A stretch of 22,768 nucleotides of DNA from positions 1 through 22,768 of the IMG/VR virus record IMGVR_UViG_3300021092_002271; one strand, written 5' to 3'. The notes beneath the pieces were generated by a model. It had not been told where the DNA came from, did no database searches, and worked only from the letters and a program-made list of their open reading frames with translations. The position numbers were made by a program, and so were the translations under genes. Positions 7,085 to 13,400 of the stretch are shown here, one piece after another. This stretch comes from a virus. Within the stretch, counting starts at the first letter, position 1. Each line of letters opens with the position of its first letter.

Positions 7085-8146
7085 ATGACTAAACGTATCG
7101 GTTTCGCCTGCAAATGGATCGACTATCCCGGACAGGTTGATGGAATCAAACCCAAGGACGACTGTAAAAAATACAACACAGGTTCTACTACTGTCGCTTG
7201 GTTAAATAGACAGACCAAGGACGTGGCTGTAGAAAAACTATGGTCATTGATGCAACAGAACATTGAATCTACACGCCTCCTTGTAGAACGAGTAGGAGCA
7301 TTAGATGAAAATCTTAGAATGGTACGACTCAGCAGCGATATCCTTCCTGTGTACACTGAGCCAACTTGGAGCTGGTTTTGGCGGACTGCCGATGTCAGAG
7401 CCTATTGCCAAAGAGAATTTGGACGAGTGGGAGATCTTGCTCGCGAGAAAGGTGTTCGCCTTAGTTTTCATCCTGGCCAGTTTACTGTGCTTGCTTCTGA
7501 TAATCCAGATATTGTAAATAGAAGCATAGAGGAGTTTGAATATCATGTGGATATGGCTCGCTGGATGGGATATGGCAAGACGTTTCAAGACTTTAAAATC
7601 AACGTCCACATCGCAGGCAGACAAGGTCCAATGGGAATCGTTGCTGCGCTGGCTCGTATGACTCCAGAAGCTCGCAATACACTGACCATCGAAAACGATG
7701 AGATTACATGGGGCACCGATGCCAGTCTGGAACTGGTAGAACACTGTGCTTTAGTGTTAGACATACACCATCATTGGATACACACAGGAGAATATATCAA
7801 TGCGGAAGACGACCGTGTTAAAAGGATTATTGACAGTTGGCGCGGTGTGCGTCCTGTCATACATTATAGTGTGTCACGGGAAGAGCATCTTACTGACCAT
7901 CCCGGACACCAACGCCCCGATCTTCGGACGTTACTAGAACAAGGACACAAAAAAGCCAAACTCCGTGCTCACAGCGATTTTATGTGGAACACTGCCTGCA
8001 ACAAATGGGCATTAGAACACGGCGAATGGGCCGATATTATGGTAGAGGCCAAGGGCAAAAATCTTGCCAGCTTTGCCCTCTACGAAGAAGCTAAAAGGAT
8101 TATTTCTTTGCCGCTGGCTTGCGACCACGAGTCGTTGCTTTCTTAG
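7085..8146 (+). CDS. uvsE: UV damage endonuclease UvsE/UVDE, 353 aa
   Basis: TIM-barrel endonuclease that nicks DNA 5' of UV photoproducts and other distortions, independent of photolyase and UvrABC. The N-terminus (RIGFACK) is typical. Trinuclear metal-site motifs are visible: SFHPGQF with H129, NVHIAGR with H175, ENDE with E203, LDIHHH with D226 and H229, VIHYS with H260, HSDF with H297 and VEAK with E321. Length is in the family range (about 300-350). The gene has its own perfect sigma70 promoter and no Shine-Dalgarno. The last 16 codons overlap the 3' end of the minus-strand dockerin-like gene by 47 bp; the tail after ALYEEAKRII looks unconserved. A repair role early in infection of a sunlit host is a reasonable inference. 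Confidence 0.93.
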   Translation: MTKRIGFACKWIDYPGQVDGIKPKDDCKKYNTGSTTVAWLNRQTKDVAVEKLWSLMQQNIESTRLLVERVGALDENLRMVRLSSDILPVYTEPTWSWFWRTADVRAYCQREFGRVGDLAREKGVRLSFHPGQFTVLASDNPDIVNRSIEEFEYHVDMARWMGYGKTFQDFKINVHIAGRQGPMGIVAALARMTPEARNTLTIENDEITWGTDASLELVEHCALVLDIHHHWIHTGEYINAEDDRVKRIIDSWRGVRPVIHYSVSREEHLTDHPGHQRPDLRTLLEQGHKKAKLRAHSDFMWNTACNKWALEHGEWADIMVEAKGKNLASFALYEEAKRIISLPLACDHESLLS

Positions 8147-8411
8147 CAGCAGTTTTGGCTTTTGTAGCAGCCTTTTTAACTTCTGTTTTAGCTTTTTCAA
8201 CAACTACAGAAACATCTGACGCATCGACTTTACCGTCTTTGTTCACATCAGCAGTGGTCTGTACACCGCTAACTGCATTTTGTACAGCGGCTTTGACATC
8301 ATCGGCGTCAACTTTACCGTCGTTGTTAACGTCTAAACCTTTAGAATTTCTGTTGAAATAGATAAGGGCGCCAACGACTACTGCTGCTGCGATTGCTAAT
8401 AAGATTTCCAT
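8100..8411 (-). CDS. Small membrane protein with two dockerin/EF-hand-like Ca loops and an H1-like tail, 103 aa
   Basis: Three parts are visible. Residues 2-19 form one hydrophobic helix (ILLAIAAAVVVGALIYF), a membrane anchor or uncleaved signal; the NRNSK that follows suggests the C-terminus stays inside by the positive-inside rule. Residues 27-38 (DVNNDGKVDADD) and 55-66 (DVNKDGKVDASD) are two calcium loops in the D-x-N-x-D-G pattern of type I dockerins, each followed by a short helix. Residues 73-103 are a Lys/Ala/Thr-rich tail ending RGRKPAAKK, like histone H1 tails. Start: AAGGAG 8 nt before ATG 8411; a longer in-frame ORF is rejected because this site and the promoter lie inside it. Single flipped gene, 3' end antisense to uvsE. 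Function unknown; calcium-dependent tethering of nucleic acid or protein at the membrane is speculative. Confidence 0.85.
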   Translation of the reverse strand: MEILLAIAAAVVVGALIYFNRNSKGLDVNNDGKVDADDVKAAVQNAVSGVQTTADVNKDGKVDASDVSVVVEKAKTEVKKAATKAKTAAKKATTRGRKPAAKK

Positions 8412-8419
8412 GGTTAAAT

Positions 8420-8425
8420 CTCCTT
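8420..8425 (-). promoter_or_regulatory. Shine-Dalgarno deciding the start of the dockerin-like gene
   Basis: Reads AAGGAG on the minus strand, 8 nt before ATG at 8411, and fixes that start over upstream in-frame candidates. Confidence 0.85.
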
Positions 8426-8431
8426 GTAGGT

Positions 8432-8439
8432 TATTTACC
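8432..8439 (-). promoter_or_regulatory. T4-type late promoter motif for the dockerin-like gene
   Basis: Reads GGTAAATA on the minus strand, with the T4 late TAAATA core. The predicted start is about 6 nt downstream, near 8426, giving a short leader that still holds the AAGGAG. It forms the left arm of a near-palindrome with the SOD promoter motif. Confidence 0.6.
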
Positions 8440-8441
8440 AC

Positions 8442-8449
8442 GGTAAATA
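8442..8449 (+). promoter_or_regulatory. T4-type late promoter motif fused to the SOD start codon
   Basis: GGTAAATA at 8442-8449 followed by CAGTC and ATG 8455. With the last A at -6, transcription would begin at A8455 of the ATG. No Shine-Dalgarno is visible. Back to back with the minus-strand motif at 8432-8439. Confidence 0.6.
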
Positions 8450-8454
8450 CAGTC

Positions 8455-9012
8455 ATGCTACATTTTATTAAAAGTCTGACCGAAAGCACAGATCGCAGAG
8501 AAATCTACCAAGAAAAACTAAAATTTGGTAAAAGTGAACTGGCTCCGGTTATGAGCGAAGATACTATTAAGTATCACTATGATGGACTGGCTGCCAAGTA
8601 TTCAGAGCGTTATAATAAAGGCGAAGGTGATCCAGATTTTAATTATGGCGGTGCTGTTCTGCACAATATTTTCTTTGCTAACTTGACCCCTCCCAGAGCT
8701 GCTAATAAACCAACGGGGCTCAGTAAGTCTTTGATAGAAAATAAATGGGGAAGTTTTGACGAGTTTAAAGACGAAATTGAAAAAACTGTTATGTCAATTC
8801 AAGGTAGCGGGTGGCTATATATGGATACCACCGGAGAAATAAAAACTATACGCAATCACGAGTATAAGAAGAACATGAAGATTGCTCTGTTGATAGACTG
8901 GTGGGAGCATGCTTGGGCTCTTGATTATCAACAGGACAAAGTTAAATACCTTAACAATATTTGGCGTATCATCAACTGGGACACAGTTGACATTAGACTA
9001 CAAGGAGCGTAA
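8455..9012 (+). CDS. sodB: Fe/Mn-type superoxide dismutase, 185 aa
   Basis: Converts superoxide to oxygen and hydrogen peroxide. The four metal ligands are all present: H41 (KYHYDGL), H70 (AVLHNIFF), D148 and H152 (IDWWEHAW). The end, YLNNIWRIINWDTV, is typical. Y49 matches gateway Tyr34 of E. coli SodB, but the His30/His31 pair aligns with L45 and A46. The second-sphere Gln69 of E. coli FeSOD aligns with Gly, and a His (NHE, H135) falls where archaeal and mycobacterial FeSODs also carry His. Only 29 residues separate the first two ligands against 47 in E. coli, so the helical hairpin is shortened. Metal preference is not certain. ATG 8455 chosen because the late promoter motif lies directly upstream. 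The gene symbol denotes the family only. Confidence 0.9.
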   Translation: MLHFIKSLTESTDRREIYQEKLKFGKSELAPVMSEDTIKYHYDGLAAKYSERYNKGEGDPDFNYGGAVLHNIFFANLTPPRAANKPTGLSKSLIENKWGSFDEFKDEIEKTVMSIQGSGWLYMDTTGEIKTIRNHEYKKNMKIALLIDWWEHAWALDYQQDKVKYLNNIWRIINWDTVDIRLQGA

Positions 9013-9015
9013 AAT
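8987..9015 (+). promoter_or_regulatory. Candidate sigma70 promoter for iscU-iscA
   Basis: TTGACA at 8987-8992, 17-bp spacer, TAAAAT at 9010-9015, an 11/12 match. The predicted start near 9022 is after ATG 9014, so it could serve iscU (9143), which has AGGAG at 9132-9136, but not the 41-aa gene. It lies in SOD coding sequence. An equally good match occurs deep inside a fibre gene, so this one is uncertain. Confidence 0.35.
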
Positions 9016-9139
9016 GTTAGATATACTATTTTGGATAGCAGTAGGGGCATTCATTGGTTGGAATTTTCCACAGCCATTCTGGGCTAAAATGATCCAAGAA
9101 AAAATTCAAAACATGCTGGCGAAAAAACCGCAGGAGTAA
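9014..9139 (+). CDS. Small membrane peptide, 41 aa
   Basis: A short gene with a strong AAGGAG (9002-9007) 6 nt before ATG 9014, starting 1 nt after the SOD stop. The product begins with a hydrophobic helix (LDILFWIAVGAFIGWNF, residues 2-18), followed by an amphipathic, basic segment (FWAKMIQEKIQNMLAKK), consistent with a single-pass inner-membrane peptide with its tail in the cytoplasm. The longer in-frame ORF that begins inside SOD is not needed. Function unknown; cotranscription with SOD and IscU is suggested by spacing. Confidence 0.75.
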   Translation: MLDILFWIAVGAFIGWNFPQPFWAKMIQEKIQNMLAKKPQE

Positions 9140-9142
9140 TAA

Positions 9143-9532
9143 ATGGCATACAGCGATAAGGTTATTGATCATTATGAAAATCCACGCAACGTAGGTTCAT
9201 TTGATAAGAACGATGAAGATGTTGGTACAGGAATGGTGGGAGCGCCAGCATGCGGAGACGTGATGAAACTGCAGATAAAGGTCAACGAAAATGGCATTAT
9301 ATCCGATGCACGTTTTAAGACGTATGGATGTGGTTCAGCGATCGCGAGCAGTTCGCTGGTTACGGAGTGGGTCAAAGGTAAAACTCTTGAGGAAGCTGGT
9401 ACTATTCGAAACACGGAGATTGCCAAAGAACTTGCTCTACCGCCTGTCAAGATCCATTGCTCGATCCTCGCGGAAGACGCCATCAAGGCTGCGATAGAAG
9501 ACTATAAGAAAAAACATTCAGAGGCGAATTAA
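9143..9532 (+). CDS. iscU: IscU iron-sulfur cluster scaffold protein, 129 aa
   Basis: Scaffold on which [2Fe-2S] clusters are built from IscS-supplied sulfur, then released to carriers by HscA/HscB. The N-terminus (YSDKVIDHYENPRNVGSF) is diagnostic. Cluster ligands are C37 with D39 (GAPACGD), C63 (TYGCGSAIASSS) and C106 (KIHCS). The HscA recognition motif LPPVK is intact at 99-103, so this protein should be able to use the host chaperone. Full family length. Good AGGAG 6 nt before the ATG. No iscS, hscA or hscB is present in the window, so it must depend on host sulfur donation. Confidence 0.95.
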   Translation: MAYSDKVIDHYENPRNVGSFDKNDEDVGTGMVGAPACGDVMKLQIKVNENGIISDARFKTYGCGSAIASSSLVTEWVKGKTLEEAGTIRNTEIAKELALPPVKIHCSILAEDAIKAAIEDYKKKHSEAN

Positions 9533-9534
9533 CA

Positions 9535-9771
9535 ATGGAACACCTCATCATGTATTGGGCATTAGTCGTTGCTCCTGCAGATTTAGGTAGAGTAGATACT
9601 GTTTTTCAAACCTACGAACCTTGCCGCGTCCAAGCAGAACAGTATAGACGCATGGGGTACAAAGCAGACTGCGTACCCACTAACCAACTAGAAATTTCTC
9701 GTAGCGAACAGCAATTACGTAGTCTAGCAAATTTGCTCTATGGTAACACTGACAGAACTAGCAGCCACTAA
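9535..9771 (+). CDS. Small two-cysteine protein of unknown function between iscU and iscA, 78 aa
   Basis: Starts 2 nt after the iscU stop and overlaps iscA by 32 bp. The N-terminus is mildly hydrophobic ([15 protein letters not shown]). Two cysteines, C30 and C46, sit in [23 protein letters not shown], a spacing that could form a disulfide. The rest is polar. An internal ATG (M6, 9550) is an alternative start. The arrangement suggests translation linked to iscA. I do not recognise the family; small phage proteins with this Cys pair occur in marine phages as far as I recall, without known function. Confidence 0.65.
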   Translation: MEHLIMYWALVVAPADLGRVDTVFQTYEPCRVQAEQYRRMGYKADCVPTNQLEISRSEQQLRSLANLLYGNTDRTSSH

Positions 9772-10060
9772 GGTCAAAACTAATCTAGAACGCAGAGGGC
9801 AAGGCCTTGGTATCCGTCTAGGTGTTAAAACTACAGGATGTTCTGGTCTTGCCTATGTGTTAGAATTCGTAGATAAAGAATCATCCAACGACTTAAAATT
9901 CACTAGCCATGATGTAGATATTTTCGTGGATCCCAAAAGTCTTGTCTATATCGATGGTATAATCATGGATTGGCAAAAACGGGGCCTTAACGAAGGTTTT
10001 GAGTTCATCAATCCGCAGGAAAAGGATCGCTGCGGCTGTGGTGAAAGTTTTCGAGTTTAA
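9740..10060 (+). CDS. iscA: A-type iron-sulfur carrier (IscA/HesB family), 106 aa
   Basis: Receives or delivers Fe-S clusters or iron between scaffold and target proteins. It shows the family fold from the first residues ([16 protein letters not shown]), the motif [15 protein letters not shown] with C34, and the C-terminal CGCGESF with C98 and C100, giving the three conserved Cys. Length matches IscA (about 107). It overlaps the unknown 78-aa gene by 32 bp and has no clear Shine-Dalgarno. Subfamily (IscA, ErpA or SufA) is uncertain; pairing with iscU supports IscA. The last 4 bp overlap the end of the minus-strand zinc-finger gene. Confidence 0.92.
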   Translation: MVTLTELAATKVKTNLERRGQGLGIRLGVKTTGCSGLAYVLEFVDKESSNDLKFTSHDVDIFVDPKSLVYIDGIIMDWQKRGLNEGFEFINPQEKDRCGCGESFRV

Positions 10061-10344
10061 AATTTTCCCACTGGCCAATCTATACTGGCAGGCATGTCCC
10101 AGATTTTTTTACGTTCAACACCCTTGCGCTGGGCGAATCTCTTAGCATCACAATTATTGCAGCAATGGAAATAATTATTGCTGAGCCTCCTGTGATCGAT
10201 CTTTTTCAAATCTCTTTCAAACAGTTCATCGCAGTTATCACAACGGAATATCGCTACGACTTTTTTCCGTAGATAACGATGTGCGACACCTAGTTTACTG
10301 AATCTAGAATATTGATTATCGACGGTTTTCTTTTTTAAGAACAT
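10057..10344 (-). CDS. Small CxxC zinc-finger-type protein of unknown function, 95 aa
   Basis: A basic N-terminus ([10 protein letters not shown]) leads to a probable zinc knuckle: C35-x2-C38 ([12 protein letters not shown]) and C62-x2-C65 (HCCNNCDAK, also C61), with 23 residues between the pairs. The conserved-looking C-terminus reads [19 protein letters not shown]. The layout resembles zinc ribbons and the zinc-binding part of HNH-type phage nucleases, but no catalytic HNH core is evident. ATG 10344 is used; a TTG one codon earlier is unlikely. A late-type motif lies immediately upstream and there is no Shine-Dalgarno. Single flipped gene between iscA and the fibre genes. Confidence 0.78.
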   Translation of the reverse strand: MFLKKKTVDNQYSRFSKLGVAHRYLRKKVVAIFRCDNCDELFERDLKKIDHRRLSNNYFHCCNNCDAKRFAQRKGVERKKIWDMPASIDWPVGKF

Positions 10345-10348
10345 CAAG

Positions 10349-10356
10349 TATTTACA
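10349..10356 (-). promoter_or_regulatory. T4-type late promoter motif next to the zinc-finger gene start
   Basis: Reads TGTAAATA on the minus strand, then CTTG and ATG 10344. With the last A at -6 the start falls within 1 nt of the ATG. No Shine-Dalgarno is present, so a leaderless or nearly leaderless transcript is predicted. Confidence 0.5.
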
Positions 10357-10376
10357 TTCGGCTTATAAAATTCTTT

Positions 10377-10384
10377 AATAAATA
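10377..10384 (+). promoter_or_regulatory. T4-type late promoter motif for the fibre genes
   Basis: AATAAATA at 10377-10384, one base from TATAAATA. The predicted start near 10390 gives a 22-nt leader with TAGGG at 10401-10405 before ATG 10412. It could drive the 2517-aa and 775-aa genes and the protease gene, which follow with gaps of 1 nt or less. Confidence 0.6.
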
Positions 10385-10411
10385 TACGATAACCATTTAC
10401 TAGGGTAAAAT

Positions 10412-13400
10412 ATGGCACGTAAAATCATTGATATAGGTACAGTAGGCAACGATGGTACCGGCGATAGTATTCGCGATTCCTTCCGCAAAGTTAACGATAA
10501 CTTCCGTGAATTATATAGTTCATTGGGTCTTGGAGAAAGACTTACATTTATTGGCCTAGATGATACTCCCGGCGCATACGTTGGGCAGAATGATTCCGAG
10601 TCCGGAAACACTCCTGTGCTCACGGTCAACAATACCGAGTCCGGTCTACAGTTCAAAAAAATAGTGCCGGGCGAAGGAATAAGCATAGATTTTACCACTG
10701 ACCCTAATGAAATATCCATCAGTTCTGAATTTTCGCAGGTTGTGGGAGATCCTAGTCCACAACTAGGGGGAGATCTCAGTACCAAGTCAGGAGGTTTTCA
10801 GCATAGGATCATCGATCTAGGGACGACCAATGATCCTCTATTTCCAATATTCGAGCATGAAGCAACCAGCAAAGGTTATGTAGATACCAAACTCAGTATA
10901 GCAGGTACGGAGGCCATAGACCCACGAACTGGATTGAACGATACCAGTTTTGGACGCATGACCGGGCCATTGGTATTGGCTCGTGATCCCGTTCCCGATG
11001 ACGACGAAGTCTTCGGAGGATTGGTCGCAGCCACTAAAAGATATGTAGATAACTCTGCATTCGGCAGCGCCGTGAACCTATATGTGGCTACCAGCGGAGA
11101 AGATGATCGCCCAGGAATCGCTTTAGAATTCCAAGGTAGGGCTCTGGCCTATGCTTATCGCACACTAGAAGCGGCATTAAAACGAGCAGAAGAAATCATG
11201 CTCGAATCTAGATTAGAGATAGGGCCATACAAAAAAGTTCTAACATACGACAATGGTGCCAATGACTGTACTCTAGAAGTTATCGACGATGCTCCTAGTG
11301 CCGGTAGCGGATTCAGCGGACAGGTGCTGATGAGCGTAGATTCAATTTCCGTCGTTTATCCAGGAGTGAACTATCTAGTAGGTGATATCATCACCGTGGC
11401 AGGAGGAACGTTCATAGAACCTGCCAGATACCAGGTACTTTCAACAACAGCAACACCCGGAGGAATAATCACTGTTAGACAATTAAGTTCCGGAGTCTAT
11501 ACAGCATTACCGGGGTCTACAAACGTAGACACCACTGATAATAGTCCTATACCACATCCGGATATTGCAGACCGGGTGAAATTCGATATCACCTATAAGG
11601 TTAACAATGTACAGGTATTACCAGGAAACGGAGGTAGCGGGTATGGCCTAGTTTCTGTTCGTATCGTCGGTGGCGGGGGAACTGGGGCATTCGGTACCGC
11701 AGATGTCGTCGGAGGATCGGTGGTCAGCATAACCATAGACGACTCCGGTACTGGTTTTACCAGCCTTCCTGCAGTACAGGTCAGCCTTCCTAGATTCCTA
11801 ATCGAAACTAATGGTCAACGAACAGACTTTACCGGCGATGTATCCACTAGCACACCCGAAGCGATACGCACTAGAGACCTCAGAGAAGGATTATTTCTAA
11901 GAGGAGAAACTTCAGGTGCTTTAGCACAGATACTAGCACATAGCGGAGAACTAGACAGCGGTGGTCGAGAAATATTTGACGTAGATATCAAGTTTGGCGC
12001 TTTCCAGATCGGAGAAGTTATATCTTATGGCGATGTATCTAGACAAACACAGATAACAGTGTTAGTAGAAAGTGGCATCTACGAAGAAAATCTTCCATTA
12101 AGAATTCCCCAGAACACTTCTATCGTGGGAGACGAATTTAGACGTTGTATCATCCGACCGAAACCAGGTATAAGTTCTAGCCCCTGGGCTTTTCTAAAAT
12201 TCCGCAGAGATCTAACCATAGGCGAAGATGGTACTGACCAGATCTCGCTGACTGATAGATTATTCGGATATCATTATCTCACAGATTCGGCAGATCCGGT
12301 ATATCCTTTGATCAATAACAGAGGAGCCTATAGATCAGCGGCACAATTATTAGTTTTAAATAGATCTTTTCTACAAAAAGAAGTCATAGGGTGGATCGAC
12401 TATCAGATTACTAATAATATTGCTCCTTTCGTAGCGGCCTTTGACTATAATAGGAACCTCTGCGAAAGGGATGTAGGTCTTTTGATCGATGCTATGGTGT
12501 TCGATCTACGCTATGGTAGATCGGATAGAACGGTCAGCGCCGCATTAAAATATTATTCTAATGCCAGCGGATTGATCGCTATCGGAGCGCAGTTAGACGA
12601 AACTGTAGCGGCGATCAGACGACTAGGAGTCCTGGCGCAGGCTGTGATACGCAATATTGAAATCACAGAGTTATATCAAGAAACTTTTTTACAGGTAATA
12701 GATGGAGCATTCATCGCAGAGGTTGGCACAGGCGGTACTTCTTTCAATATCGCAGGTGCCGGTAATTTTGATCCTGTGATAATCACTTCCGCCACTCCAC
12801 ACGGTCTAATCAATGGTGATAATGTGATCATCGATGCAGTAGGCGGTATGACTGAACTTAACGGCAATGATTATTTCGTTTCGGTAGTGGATAGTACTTC
12901 TTTTAGATTGTTCAACGATGCAGCATTGACAGATACCGTAGATGGTACTACGCTAGGTACATACACTAGCGGCGGCACGGCCTATAACAACGGCGGAGTG
13001 ATCGGTGCGCTGATCAATGTCATCATAGACGTTATCGACGAATCTGGTCCGGGATTTGGATCTGTAAACACACCCAAGAACAACGATCAGATGGATATGT
13101 TCTTGTGCAACGACAGCGTACGGTTACAGGCCATCACTGGTCAAGGACATGGCGGATTCATGATGGTCTTGGACCCTACGGGGCAGATATTGGCCAAGTC
13201 TCCTTATGCCCAAGAATGCGCCAGTTTTTCCAAGAGCACAGGCAGACAGACATTCGCTGGCGGACAATACATCGATGGATTTACTGGAAACATAAAATTT
13301 GAATTAGTTGGTAAGAGAGAGATCGCTGTCGCTGCTATGCTCGCAGGAAGATCCTATACTATCAAGACTCCCGGCAGCACCACTTTTACATCACTAGGGG

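Noticed and set aside
8410-8454. N-terminal extension of SOD from ATG 8410
   Set aside because: It would read through the divergent promoter region and the ribosome site of the minus-strand gene; SOD family similarity begins after M8455.
8412-8489. N-terminal extension of the dockerin-like protein to 8489
   Set aside because: AAGGAG at 8420-8425 and the late motif fix the start at 8411; the extension would overlap the SOD start in antisense.
10055-10080. Bidirectional terminator between iscA and the zinc-finger gene
   Set aside because: The AAAATTTT run lacks a GC stem; the genes overlap by 4 bp and no hairpin is evident.
10345-10411. tRNA or other RNA gene in the longest intergenic gap
   Set aside because: Only 67 bp, no cloverleaf or stable hairpin; its content is explained by two divergent late promoter motifs.
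12351-12361. TAAATA motifs inside genes (also near 7193, 7514 and 8943)
   Set aside because: AT-rich hexamers expected by chance; none sits at a gene start.
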